Below are positions 41,430 to 52,666 of a DNA stretch of 64,000 bases, in pieces. The position numbers were made by a program, and so were the translations under genes. Every line of letters starts with the position of its first letter. The first letter of the stretch is position 1. Under the pieces are notes generated by a model. It ran no database searches, was not told the DNA's origin, and was given only the letters and a program-made list of their open reading frames with translations. This stretch comes from Nevskiaceae bacterium (GTDB lineage Bacteria > Pseudomonadota > Gammaproteobacteria > Steroidobacterales > Steroidobacteraceae), in contig JACKOV010000002.1 of the NCBI GenBank assembly GCA_024234075.1, forward strand, positions 682,001-746,000, read 5' to 3'.

Positions 41430-41609
41430 CCCGACGTCGCGGCATGTGGATCGCCGCTCACGGCGTTACCGTGTTCACGCGTTCGTGGTTCGCAGCCCCG
41501 GCCGATCAGTACGCTTGGGTCGTCGCCTTTTGTGTGCGCGGTGTGAGTGGTTGCGCCGCAGGTGGCTGCGCGCTGCGTTTCGCGGCGCGCAGCTGCCCGT
41601 CAGGCTCCT

Positions 41610-42443
41610 CTACCTGGTGGGCGCGCCGGGCTTGCGGAACCTCAGTGTGAATCGATCGGAATAGCTGGATAGCGAGGCGCGCTGCGAGTCGAACTGCAGG
41701 GTGTCGTCCGGGCGGAAGTGGAGGGTGCTGTAGTCTTCGAATACGAAGCCGGCGGCCTGGGCTTCCTTGATGACCAGCACGGGGTCGACCCGGCGCCAGA
41801 TTTCGGGCGAGCCGGGATCCATGTGGCGGCGGGTGTGATCGACGATGCCGTAGACGCCGCCGGGTTTCAGCGCGTCGAAGGCGGCCTTGTTCAGCATCGC
41901 GCGGGTCGCGGCGTCCATGTTGTGGTAGTTGCGGAAGGTGAGCACCATGTCGGCGTCCTTGACGCCGAGATCGATCACGTCCGAACGGAACACGCCGAAC
42001 TGGCCCGAGGGCTTGAGCTCGCCCCTGGCCGGCGCGACGGCGACCTTGTCCAGCTTCCATTCCTTGAGCCGCGGTGCGAGGCGGTCGGCACCGATCGCCA
42101 CGTAGAGCTTGCCCTGGTCGGCGAGTACCTGGCCGAGGATCTTGGTGTACCAGCCGCCGCCGGGCATGATCTCGACCACGGTCATGTCGGGTTTGAGGCC
42201 GAAGAACTCCAGCGTCTGCACGGGCTTGCGCTCGCGCGCATCGCGGGCGCGTTCTTCGGGCGTGCGGATGTCGCTGGCCAGTGCTTTCTCGATCGCGATG
42301 GCGGTTTCGCTCTTGGGCGCAGGCTGGCCCATCTGTGCCTGGGCGACGGTGACCGGCAAGGAGAGCAGTACCAGCAGGCCGGCGATGACTCGGGCGGGTA
42401 CCGCGGCAGGCGCGGGCAGGGCGGTGATGCGGGTCGTGTTCAT
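41610..42443 (-). CDS. Exported class I SAM-dependent methyltransferase-like protein (COG4798 type)
   Basis: 277 residues from the ATG with GAGGGGACAT upstream. An N-terminal signal peptide is present (VIAGLLVLLSLPVTVAQAQ). The methyltransferase fold begins VQTLEFFGLKPDMTVVEIMPGGGWYTKILG, where the glycine-rich loop PGGGWYT replaces the usual GxGxG. MVLTFRNYHNMD and PGGVYGIVDHTRRHMDP follow, characteristic of the predicted methyltransferases of COG4798. Export is odd, because S-adenosylmethionine is cytoplasmic, yet signal peptides are common in this group. The substrate is unknown. Confidence 0.86.
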   Translation of the reverse strand: MNTTRITALPAPAAVPARVIAGLLVLLSLPVTVAQAQMGQPAPKSETAIAIEKALASDIRTPEERARDARERKPVQTLEFFGLKPDMTVVEIMPGGGWYTKILGQVLADQGKLYVAIGADRLAPRLKEWKLDKVAVAPARGELKPSGQFGVFRSDVIDLGVKDADMVLTFRNYHNMDAATRAMLNKAAFDALKPGGVYGIVDHTRRHMDPGSPEIWRRVDPVLVIKEAQAAGFVFEDYSTLHFRPDDTLQFDSQRASLSSYSDRFTLRFRKPGAPTR

Positions 42444-42599
42444 CGGATGTCCCCTCTCGGTTGTGGGTCGTCCGATTGTGGCTGAAGTACTCGCGATCTG
42501 CGATCGTGGCGCGGCCGCGGCTGGGATCGGCGTCGAAGCCGAGGTCGTCCAGCACGGACGGGTCTTCACCGCCGCCTGTCCCGCCGCTACGCTGCCGGG

Positions 42600-43211
42600 A
42601 TGCCGACACGTGCCTTGTTTCCGACCTTGATCTACCAGGCGCCGCTGCAACGCGCCGGTCTCGCCCCGTTGAACCGCCAGCTGCTGCGCGAATGCCTGCA
42701 GTTGCAGGTCGACGACGAAGCCGGCCGCCGCTGGTCGGTGCGCAATTATCCCGGCGGCTATACCTCGTACGGTTCGCAATGCCGGATGCACACCGTCTCG
42801 CCGACCTTCGAGCGTCTCGGGCGGGCGTTGCACCGGCATGTCCGCACCTATGCGCGTGCGCTGGAACTCGATCTCGACGGTCGCGAGCTGAGCATGACCG
42901 ACTGCTGGGTCAACGTGATGCCGCGGCATGTCGTGCACGGCCTGCATCTGCATCCGCTGTCGACCATCAGCGGCACTTACTATGTCCGCACACCGCCCGG
43001 TGTGCCGGGCCTGAAGCTCGAGGATCCGCGGCTCGACCGGTTCATGGCGGCGCCGCCGCGCCGCGCCGGCGCCCGCGCGCAGCCCTGGGTGACGGTGCCG
43101 GCGCGCGCCGGTGGGCTGATCCTGTTCGAGAGCTGGCTGCGCCACGAGGTACCGGCGAATCCGGTCGCGGCGGCGCGCGTCAGCATCAGTTTCAACTTCG
43201 GCTGGTTCTGA
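42600..43211 (+). CDS. TIGR02466-like putative 2OG-Fe(II) oxygenase
   Basis: 203 residues. The N-terminus LFPTLIYQAPL and the motif NYPGGYTSYGSQCRMH are typical of the TIGR02466 family. The double-stranded beta-helix carries VVHGLHLHPLSTISGTYYVRTP (candidate iron-binding His and the strand after it), LILFESWLRHEVPANP (second His) and RVSISFNFGW (Arg for the 2-oxoglutarate carboxylate). The family is predicted to hydroxylate proteins or small molecules using Fe(II) and 2-oxoglutarate. No signal peptide is seen. It is divergent from the methyltransferase-like gene. Confidence 0.84.
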   Translation: MPTRALFPTLIYQAPLQRAGLAPLNRQLLRECLQLQVDDEAGRRWSVRNYPGGYTSYGSQCRMHTVSPTFERLGRALHRHVRTYARALELDLDGRELSMTDCWVNVMPRHVVHGLHLHPLSTISGTYYVRTPPGVPGLKLEDPRLDRFMAAPPRRAGARAQPWVTVPARAGGLILFESWLRHEVPANPVAAARVSISFNFGWF

Positions 43212-43248
43212 GAGGGCGCCGGCGGGATTTCGGAGCCGGTGCCGAGCG

Positions 43249-43497
43249 CTATGGGTGCGCGTGAACCCGGGCGCCGAGTACATCATCACGAACTCCCACA
43301 ATACCGCCGGCCCGGGTGCTGCACAGGGTGGCCGAGAGCGGGGTCTGCGAGAAAGTTTGCGTTCCGCTCTCGGCAAAGATTCCGGCACTGGCGAGCGTAC
43401 GCAGCCGCCAGATCATCTGTTCGGCGGCCGGGCGTTGCTGGAACAAAGTCTCGGGCACGGTGTTCATCGATGGTTCTTCCGAGGGCGAGCCGTTCAT
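43249..43497 (-). CDS. Small hypothetical protein downstream of uvrA, doubtful
   Basis: 82 residues, or 72 from the second ATG (43467) preceded by GGAAGA. The segment TLFQQRPAAEQMIWRLRTLASAG looks like a plausible amphipathic helix, while the C-terminal half is low in pattern. It starts 16 bp after the uvrA stop on the same strand, so it could be the last gene of that transcript. I recognise no family, and it may be spurious. Confidence 0.35.
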   Translation of the reverse strand: MNGSPSEEPSMNTVPETLFQQRPAAEQMIWRLRTLASAGIFAESGTQTFSQTPLSATLCSTRAGGIVGVRDDVLGARVHAHP

Positions 43498-43512
43498 GTC
43501 GTCGCACCCGGT

Positions 43513-46500
43513 TCAGCCATTCAGCCGCCCTGCCAGGAAGTCGGCCAGCGCCTGGCCGGTGTGGGTTCGCTGTTTGGCCGGGCGCCGTGCGAGTTCTTGC
43601 GGCGCCGCTTGCGCGATCACCCGTCCGCCGGCCTCGCCGGCTTCGGGACCCATGTCGATGATCCAGTCGGCTTCGGCGATCACGTCGAGATCGTGCTCGA
43701 CCAGCACCACCGTGTTACCGGCATCGACCAGTCGGTGCAGCACGCGGATCAGCTTGGCGACGTCGGCCATGTGCAGTCCCACGGTCGGTTCGTCGAGCAC
43801 GTAGAGCGTGTGCTTCGGTTTCTGCCGCAGCGGCGCGCGCAGGTCGGTGCGCACCTTGGCGAGCTCGGTCACCAGCTTGATGCGCTGCGCTTCGCCGCCG
43901 GAGAGGGTCGGGCTCTGCTGGCCGAGTGTAAGGTAGCCGAGACCGACGTCGACCAGCAGCGACAGCACATGGTGCAGCGTGGCCTGCGCGCGGAAGAACT
44001 CGGCGGCATCCTCGATGCTCATCGCCAGCACGTCGGCGATGCTGCGCTCGCGCCACGCGACCTGCAGTGTTTCGGTGTTGAAGCGCCGGCCACCGCAACT
44101 GTCGCAGAGCAGTTTCACGTCCGGCAGGAAGCTCATTTCGATGGTGCGCAGGCCCTGGCCCTCGCAGGCCTCGCAGCGGCCGCCGCCGGTGTTGAACGAA
44201 AACCGGCTGGCGGTCCAGCCGCGCATCCGCGCCTCGGCGGTGCCGGCGAACAGCCGGCGCACTTCGTCCCACAGGCCGACATAGGTTGCCGGGCAGGAGC
44301 GGGGCGTCTTGCCGATCGGGGTCTGGTCGACCTCGAGCACGCGATCGATGTGTTCGAGGCCTTCGAGCTGGCGGCAGCCGATCAGGGCCGGTGGCTTGCT
44401 GCGGCCGGCGGCGAGCTGTGCGCGGGCGTTGTCGTAGAGCAGGTCGCGTGCCAGGGTCGACTTGCCCGAGCCGGATACGCCGGTGACCACGATCAGCCGC
44501 CCGAGCGGGAAACGTGCCGCGACCTCGTGCAGGTTGTGCAGCGTCGCGCCACCGAGGCGGATCGACGGGGTGCGCGGCTCCACCGGCCGGAGTGGCGTGG
44601 CCGGATGCTGCAGCGGCTCGCGCAGCAGGCGGCCGGTCAGCGATTGCTCGCTGGCGATCAGGTCGGCAACGCTGCCGGCCGCAACCACGGTGCCGCCGCG
44701 CACGCCGGCGCCCGGCCCGAGATCGATCAGATGATCGGCGCGGCGGATAGTGTCTTCGTCGTGCTCCACGACCACCAGTGTGTTGCGGTGCGCCGCCAGT
44801 TCGGCGAGCGCATCGAGCAGGATCCGGTTGTCGCGCGGATGCAGGCCGATGGTGGGCTCGTCGAGCACGTAACACACCCCCTTGAGGTTCGAGCCGAGCT
44901 GGGCGGCGAGGCGGATGCGCTGTGCTTCGCCGCCCGAGAGCGTCGGTGCGGCGCGATCGAGCTGCAGGTAGCCGAGCCCGACCCGCTCGAGAAAGCCGAG
45001 GCGCGCGCGCAGCTCGGCGAGCAGGTCGCGGCCGATTGCGGTTTCGCGGGCGTTGAGTTTGAGCTTGCCGAGCCAGGTCGCGGTGCGCGATACCGGTTCC
45101 GCGGTGAGCCGGCCGATCGAGCGATCGCGGAAGCGCAGGTGGCGGGCGACGGGATTGAGGCGCTCGCCCTGGCAGGCCTCGCAGACCGGCAGGTTCTCGC
45201 CGGGCTCGGCGGCGAATATCGCTTCTTCGCCGCTGGCCTCCTCGTCGAGCCCCGGCAGCTCGAGACCGGTACCGAAGCAGCCCGTGCACCAGCCGTGCCT
45301 GGAGTTGAACGACAGCAGCCGCGGGTCGAGCTCGGCGAAGCTTCTGCCGCAGCCGGGGCAGGCGCGCCTGGTCGACAGTACGATGGACTGGCGCGCGCCG
45401 GCGGGCAGCGCATGCACGACGCCCTTGCCGAATTCGAGCGCGGTGTGCAGCGCCGTGCGCAGCTCGTTCTCGGTACGTGATCCGACCGTGATCGTCGCCA
45501 CTGGCAGCTCGATGTCGTGCTCCTTGAAGCGATCGAGCCGCGGCCAGGGTTTGACCGGTGTCGATTTGCCGTCGACCCGCAGCTCGGTATAGCCCTTGCC
45601 GGCGGCCCACTTGGCGAGATCGGTGTACAGGCCTTTGCGGGCCGTGACCAACGGCGCGAGCAGGGTCAGCTTGCGGCCGCGATGTTCCTGCATCAGCCGG
45701 GCCAGGATCGCGGCAGGCGACTGCGGTTCGATCGGCAGGTCGCAATCGGGGCAGTGCTGGGTGCCGAGCTTGACGTACAGCAGGCGCAGGAAGTGATAGA
45801 CCTCGGTCAGCGTCGCCACGGTGCTCTTGCGGCCGCCGCGGCTGGTGCGCTGTTCGATCGCGACCGTCGGCGGGATGCCGAAGATCGCATCGACCTCGGG
45901 TCGCGAGGCCGGTTGCACGAACTGGCGCGCATAGGCGTTCAACGACTCCAGATACCGCCGCTGGCCTTCGTTAAACAGGATGTCAAACGCCAGGGTCGAC
46001 TTGCCGGAGCCCGACACGCCCGTCAGCACGGTGAATTTCTCGTGCGGGATCTCGACATCGATGCCGCGCAGGTTGTGTTCGCGCGCGTTGTGGATCACTA
46101 CGGCATCGCGCCGCGTCGCCGCCTGAGTCGGGCCGGCATGCCGTGCTGCCGCACGCACCGTCCGCGCCGCCTTGCGTCGCGGCGCATCGGCGACCTTGCC
46201 GGCCAGCGTTCGCTGGTAATCGGCCAGTGCGCGGCCGGTGTGCGAGGACGGATGCTGCGCGAGCTGTGCCGGTGTCCCGGCCGCGACCAGCTGGCCGCCG
46301 GCCTCGCCGCCCTCGGGTCCGAGGTCGATGATCCAGTCGCAGCTGCGGATCACGTCCAGGTTGTGCTCGATCACCAGCAGCGAATGGCCCGCGGCCTGCA
46401 GCTTGCGGAATGCGCGCAGCAGGCGGGCGACGTCTTCGAAATGCAGACCGGTGGTCGGCTCGTCGAACAGGAACAGGATGCCGCCCGGCTTGCCCGTACC

Positions 46501-49047
46501 CAGGTTCTTGCCGTTGCCGCCCGCCGCGGCGAGATGGCCGGCCAGTTTCAGGCGCTGCGCCTCGCCACCGGACAGCGTCGGCACGGGCTGGCCGAGCTTC
46601 AGGTAGTCGAGGCCGACGTCGGCGAGTGGCGCGAGACGCGCGGCAAGGTCCGCGGCGTCGGCAAAGAAGTCCAGCGCTTCGGTCACGGTCATGTCCAGCA
46701 CATCGGCAATGCTGGCACGACGTCCGCCGCGACCGGGGTACTGCACTTCCAGCGTCTCGGCGCGATAGCGGCGGCCGTTGCAATCGCCGCAGCGCAGGTA
46801 GACATCCGACAGGAACTGCATCTCGACGTGCTCGAAACCGTTGCCGCCGCAAGTCGGGCAGCGGCCGGTGCCGGAATTGAAGCTGAATGTGCCGGCGGTG
46901 TAACTGCGTTCGCGGGCTTCCGGCAGTTTGGCGAAGCGCTCGCGGATCACGTCGAATGCGCCGACGTAGCTCGCGGGGTTCGAGCGTGTGGTGCGCCCGA
47001 TCGGAGTCTGATCGACCATCACCACGTCGTCGATCTGTTCGGCGCCGTACAGTGCGCCGAACTGCCCCGGAGGGTCGGTCGGCTTGCCGAGGAACTTGAG
47101 CAGCGCAGGGTGCAGCACATCCTGCACCAGCGTCGATTTGCCGGAGCCCGAGACGCCGGTGACGCAGACCAGCCGCGCAAGCGGGATCTCGGCATCGATG
47201 TCGCGGAGATTGTGCTCGGCGGCGCCACGCAGGCCGAGACAACCGGCGTCGCGCCGGGCCGTTGCGGCATCGACCGGTGCGAGGGCTTCCGGCGGCATCT
47301 GCCGACGCCCTGCCAGCCAGGCGCCGGTCAACGAGCGTGGGTCGGCGCGCAGCGCCGCCGGCGTGTCGAAGGCGACGATTTCGCCGCCGCGTTCACCCGC
47401 GCCCGGGCCGAGATCGAGGATCCGGTCGGCCTCGAGCATGATCTGTGGGTCGTGCTCGACCACGACCAGCGAATTGCCGGCGTCGCACAGCCGGTGCATC
47501 ACGTCGATCACCCGGCCCATGTCGCGCGGATGCAGGCCTATCGAAGGTTCGTCGAGCACGAACAAGGTGTTGACCAGCGAAGTGCCGAGCGCCGTAGTCA
47601 GGTTGATCCGTTGTACTTCGCCGCCCGAGAGGCTGCGCGACTGGCGATCGAGCGTCAGGTAACCGAGACCGACGTCGACCAGGTAGGCCAGGCGGCTGCG
47701 GATTTCGGCGAGCAGCAGATCGGTCGCCTGGTCCATTGCGCCGGGCAGTCGCAGCGTGTCGATGAAGGCCTGGGTGCGCGCGATCGGCAGCAGCATGATC
47801 TCGTGCAGGTTCAGGCCCGGTGTGCCGAGTCGCCACAGCAGCGATTCGGGTTTCAGCCGTGCGCCGCCGCAGGCCGTGCACAGCGAATAGGCGCGGTAGC
47901 GCGACAGCAGCACGCGGATGTGCATCTTGTAGGCCTTGGTCTCGAGCCACTCGAAGAACCGCTTGACGCCGTACCAGACGTCCTTGGCCCACTTGCCTTC
48001 GCCCTCGATGACCCAGCGGCGCTGCTCGGCGCTCAGCTCGCGCCAGGGCAGGTCCAGCGGAATGCCGCGTCGCTGGCCGAGACGCAGCAGGTCGTCCTGG
48101 CATTCCTTGTAGGACTCGCTCTGCCACGGACGGATGGCGCCGCCGCGCAGCGACTTCGACTCGTCGGGAATCACCAGGCCGTAGTCGACGCCGATGATCC
48201 GGCCGAAGCCCTTGCAGGTCTCGCAGGCGCCCAGCGGCGAATTGAACGAGAACGCGCTCGGCGTCGGCTCCCGGTAGGCGATGTCGCACTGCGCACAGTG
48301 CAGCGTGGTCGAATAGCGCCAGGTCTCGAGCGGCGGCTGGTCGGCGGCGCCCGGCAGCAGCTGGACGTGCATCCGGCCGCGACCGTGCCGCAGCGCGGCT
48401 TCCGCGGCCTCGGCGAGTCGTGAGCGGTCGATGCTGCCGGCGCGCAAGCGGTCTTGGACGACTTCGAGCGACTTGCGGGTGGCGGCGTGGATGCGCGTAT
48501 AGCCCTGCCGGGCCAGCAGCGCGCGCACCTCGGCAGCCTTGAAGTTCTTCGGAATCTCGACCGGAAAGCAGATCAGCAGGCGCTGCTCGCCGGCCGCAGC
48601 GCCGGCCCGCGCGAGCAGGTCGTCGCAGATCGACGTCGGGCTGTCGCGCCGTACCGGCTGGCCGCAGCCACGGCAGAACAGTTCCGCGCCCCGCGCAAAC
48701 AGCAGCTTCAGGTGATCGTTCAGCTCGGTCATGGTGCCGACCGTGGAGCGCGAGGTACGCACCGGGTTGGTCTGGTCGATCGCGATCGCCGGCGGGATGC
48801 CCTCGATGCGGTCGACGGCCGGCTTGTCCATCCGGTCGAGGAACTGGCGCGCATAGGGCGAGAAGGTCTCGACGTAGCGGCGCTGGCCCTCGGCATAGAG
48901 CGTGTCGAACACCAGCGACGACTTGCCCGAGCCCGAGACGCCGGTGACGACCACCAGTTCGCCGGTGGGGATCTCGAGGTCGAGGTTCTTCAGGTTGTTC
49001 TGACGGGCGCCGCGGACGACGATCGTCTCAAGGCGTGGATCGCTCAT
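43513..49047 (-). CDS. uvrA: Double-length UvrA-type excinuclease ATPase (four ABC cassettes)
   Basis: 1844 residues, about twice the usual ~940. Two UvrA-like units are fused. Unit 1 (1-940) and unit 2 (985-1844) each contain two ABC ATPase cassettes. Four Walker A motifs of the type TGVSGSGKS(S/T)L lie near residues 35, 629, 1010 and 1525, and four ABC signatures LSGGE(V/A)QR. Unit 1 has the UvrA N-terminus KNLDLEIPTGELVVVTGVSG and the zinc-finger pattern CETCKGFG; unit 2 has CEACQGERLNP and CDSCGGRRFN. An Ala/Arg-rich linker (945-985) joins them. UvrA recognises bulky DNA lesions and loads UvrB. Whether this fusion is the housekeeping protein or a second UvrA cannot be judged here. Confidence 0.9.
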   Translation of the reverse strand: MSDPRLETIVVRGARQNNLKNLDLEIPTGELVVVTGVSGSGKSSLVFDTLYAEGQRRYVETFSPYARQFLDRMDKPAVDRIEGIPPAIAIDQTNPVRTSRSTVGTMTELNDHLKLLFARGAELFCRGCGQPVRRDSPTSICDDLLARAGAAAGEQRLLICFPVEIPKNFKAAEVRALLARQGYTRIHAATRKSLEVVQDRLRAGSIDRSRLAEAAEAALRHGRGRMHVQLLPGAADQPPLETWRYSTTLHCAQCDIAYREPTPSAFSFNSPLGACETCKGFGRIIGVDYGLVIPDESKSLRGGAIRPWQSESYKECQDDLLRLGQRRGIPLDLPWRELSAEQRRWVIEGEGKWAKDVWYGVKRFFEWLETKAYKMHIRVLLSRYRAYSLCTACGGARLKPESLLWRLGTPGLNLHEIMLLPIARTQAFIDTLRLPGAMDQATDLLLAEIRSRLAYLVDVGLGYLTLDRQSRSLSGGEVQRINLTTALGTSLVNTLFVLDEPSIGLHPRDMGRVIDVMHRLCDAGNSLVVVEHDPQIMLEADRILDLGPGAGERGGEIVAFDTPAALRADPRSLTGAWLAGRRQMPPEALAPVDAATARRDAGCLGLRGAAEHNLRDIDAEIPLARLVCVTGVSGSGKSTLVQDVLHPALLKFLGKPTDPPGQFGALYGAEQIDDVVMVDQTPIGRTTRSNPASYVGAFDVIRERFAKLPEARERSYTAGTFSFNSGTGRCPTCGGNGFEHVEMQFLSDVYLRCGDCNGRRYRAETLEVQYPGRGGRRASIADVLDMTVTEALDFFADAADLAARLAPLADVGLDYLKLGQPVPTLSGGEAQRLKLAGHLAAAGGNGKNLGTGKPGGILFLFDEPTTGLHFEDVARLLRAFRKLQAAGHSLLVIEHNLDVIRSCDWIIDLGPEGGEAGGQLVAAGTPAQLAQHPSSHTGRALADYQRTLAGKVADAPRRKAARTVRAAARHAGPTQAATRRDAVVIHNAREHNLRGIDVEIPHEKFTVLTGVSGSGKSTLAFDILFNEGQRRYLESLNAYARQFVQPASRPEVDAIFGIPPTVAIEQRTSRGGRKSTVATLTEVYHFLRLLYVKLGTQHCPDCDLPIEPQSPAAILARLMQEHRGRKLTLLAPLVTARKGLYTDLAKWAAGKGYTELRVDGKSTPVKPWPRLDRFKEHDIELPVATITVGSRTENELRTALHTALEFGKGVVHALPAGARQSIVLSTRRACPGCGRSFAELDPRLLSFNSRHGWCTGCFGTGLELPGLDEEASGEEAIFAAEPGENLPVCEACQGERLNPVARHLRFRDRSIGRLTAEPVSRTATWLGKLKLNARETAIGRDLLAELRARLGFLERVGLGYLQLDRAAPTLSGGEAQRIRLAAQLGSNLKGVCYVLDEPTIGLHPRDNRILLDALAELAAHRNTLVVVEHDEDTIRRADHLIDLGPGAGVRGGTVVAAGSVADLIASEQSLTGRLLREPLQHPATPLRPVEPRTPSIRLGGATLHNLHEVAARFPLGRLIVVTGVSGSGKSTLARDLLYDNARAQLAAGRSKPPALIGCRQLEGLEHIDRVLEVDQTPIGKTPRSCPATYVGLWDEVRRLFAGTAEARMRGWTASRFSFNTGGGRCEACEGQGLRTIEMSFLPDVKLLCDSCGGRRFNTETLQVAWRERSIADVLAMSIEDAAEFFRAQATLHHVLSLLVDVGLGYLTLGQQSPTLSGGEAQRIKLVTELAKVRTDLRAPLRQKPKHTLYVLDEPTVGLHMADVAKLIRVLHRLVDAGNTVVLVEHDLDVIAEADWIIDMGPEAGEAGGRVIAQAAPQELARRPAKQRTHTGQALADFLAGRLNG

Positions 49048-49203
49048 GAGGCTCGGGGGAGGGGGTGGCAGTCGTACTCTAGCGCGAGACCGCCCCGCGC
49101 GGGATGCACGCTACGGTCGGCCGTGCGACTGCGCGAGTCCGGCTACGCAGGCAGCCCGGGCAGGGCCGGGCGCGGGGGTACGCCGCCCGTTCGGGCGGGC
49201 CGC

Positions 49204-49782
49204 TCAATCGGCGAAGCTGCGTATCTGCTGTGCGAGCTTGCCGAGCAGGCGACCGAGCTGTGCCTGATCGTCGTTGCTCCATTCCGCCAGCAATTCGTTG
49301 ACGACGTCGTTCCAGGCTTCGCCGAGCTTGCGGCGGGCCTCCACGCCGCGTGCCGTCAGTTTCAGCTGCGAGGCCCGCGCGTCCGACGAATCGTCCAGTT
49401 TCTGGACGTAGCCGGCGCGGACCACGGCCGCGACCTGGCGACTGATGGTCGAGCGATCGAGGCCGATTTCGGCGGCGAGGTCCGACATGCGGATCGGGCC
49501 GAGCCGATCGAGGGTCGCGAGGATGATCACCCCGGAGCGTTCGACTTCGACGCCGGCGCGCTGGTGGATCAGATCGAAGGCGCGCAGACGCGACCAGTTG
49601 GTGACTCGGCCGAGATGGCGGGCGACCGCCTCCGGACCACGCAGCTTGCCGTCGCTGGTGCGCGCATGGGCCGCCACGCCGAGCGTCCGCGAGGCATGTC
49701 CACCGTTCTTGTCCTTGCGGGCAAGGTGATGCGAGCCTCGCGGGTTCGGGCGTCGTGTCGCCAGGGAGGGTCGGCTGCTCAT
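49204..49782 (-). CDS. MarR-family transcriptional regulator
   Basis: 192 residues from the ATG with GGGGAG upstream. After a basic disordered N-terminus (about 60 residues with RRPNPRGSHHLARKDK), the MarR winged helix is clear: GVIILATLDRLGPIRMSDLAAEIGLDRSTISRQVAAVVRAGYVQK, then the wing DDSSDARASQLKLTARGVEARRK. The C-terminal helices form the dimer. MarR proteins usually respond to small phenolic ligands or oxidants and repress their own gene. A TTGCATGCAA palindrome lies in its promoter region. It is divergent from the ygiQ gene. Confidence 0.88.
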   Translation of the reverse strand: MSSRPSLATRRPNPRGSHHLARKDKNGGHASRTLGVAAHARTSDGKLRGPEAVARHLGRVTNWSRLRAFDLIHQRAGVEVERSGVIILATLDRLGPIRMSDLAAEIGLDRSTISRQVAAVVRAGYVQKLDDSSDARASQLKLTARGVEARRKLGEAWNDVVNELLAEWSNDDQAQLGRLLGKLAQQIRSFAD

Positions 49783-49807
49783 GGTACTCCCCAAGGTGGC
49801 TTGCAGG

Positions 49808-49817
49808 TTGCATGCAA
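49808..49817. promoter_or_regulatory. Candidate MarR operator (TTGCATGCAA) overlapping its promoter
   Basis: TTGCATGCAA is a perfect 10-bp palindrome 26 bp upstream of the marR-type start. It directly adjoins a -10-like TATATT on the minus strand (complement of AATATA at 49816-49821). A further TTGCA lies just beside it (49801). Binding here would block the promoter, consistent with autorepression. This is inferred from position only. Confidence 0.45.
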
Positions 49818-50042
49818 TATAAGGCTTGCGCCGGCTGCCCTGGCGCACCGCGCTGCCGCTCGCCGCAACGCGGTGTCCGGCCCATCCATGCCGTGGCGCA
49901 TGGCGCAAGTGAGCTCGCCCTGCGGACAGGTTTCAGTGCCCGTCCTACAGACAAGTGTGCGGTGCCCAGGTAGGCGCCGAGGCAGCCAGGAGCTGCACGC
50001 GGCCTTCGCGGACGGCGATGGTACGTGTATCGTCGCGCCCTG

Positions 50043-52319
<2,277 letters not shown>

Positions 52320-52666
52320 CGAGATCGATGCCATGGCCTGTGCCGGACGGCGGCGTGGCGTCTGGCAGTCGAGACGATCCAGGCCTACCCGGAAGAAGCT
52401 CGCATCGGTTTCCGCGGGCGCCTGGACCGTTGTCTGCCGCACGTCATTCAGGGTGATCGGCGACTGCTGAGCACAGGTCCAGGAGTGCTTGCCCCATTGT
52501 GCTTGGCCTCGGCCTCGTTATGCAGGTGGTTGAGCAGGGCCGTCTTGCCGACGCCGCGGAACTCCACGGCAGGCACGATCGCCAGCCAGCCGGTGGCGCG
52601 GATGTCCGCCAACGCGGTGCCGGAATGTTCGGGATGACGGTGAAACAATAGCTGGAGTCGCCCCTC
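52320..52666. other. 347-bp non-coding/remnant region between ygiQ and the di-heme gene
   Basis: No intact gene. The leftward strand contains a fragment with a P-loop-like sequence (described separately). The remainder, 52320-52447, shows no frame with a recognisable product, promoter or RNA. Confidence 0.4.
52448..52648 (-). pseudogene. Possible remnant of a P-loop (CobW/GTPase-like) gene
   Basis: A 66-codon leftward frame contains WLAIVPAVEFRGVGKTALLNHLHN. This resembles the N-terminal P-loop of CobW/YeiR-type GTPases (GFLGAGKTTLLNHL), but the first Gly-loop residue and the usual VNEFGE-type segment after it are missing. The frame stops after an unrelated SSRRSP. A full gene would need more than 300 further codons, which are absent. 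It may be a decayed fragment of a metallochaperone gene, or a chance match. Confidence 0.3.

Noticed and set aside
45517..48423. 968-codon plus-strand frame opposite uvrA
   Set aside because: The minus strand encodes the obvious UvrA motifs; the opposite frame is a codon-bias shadow with no recognisable domain.
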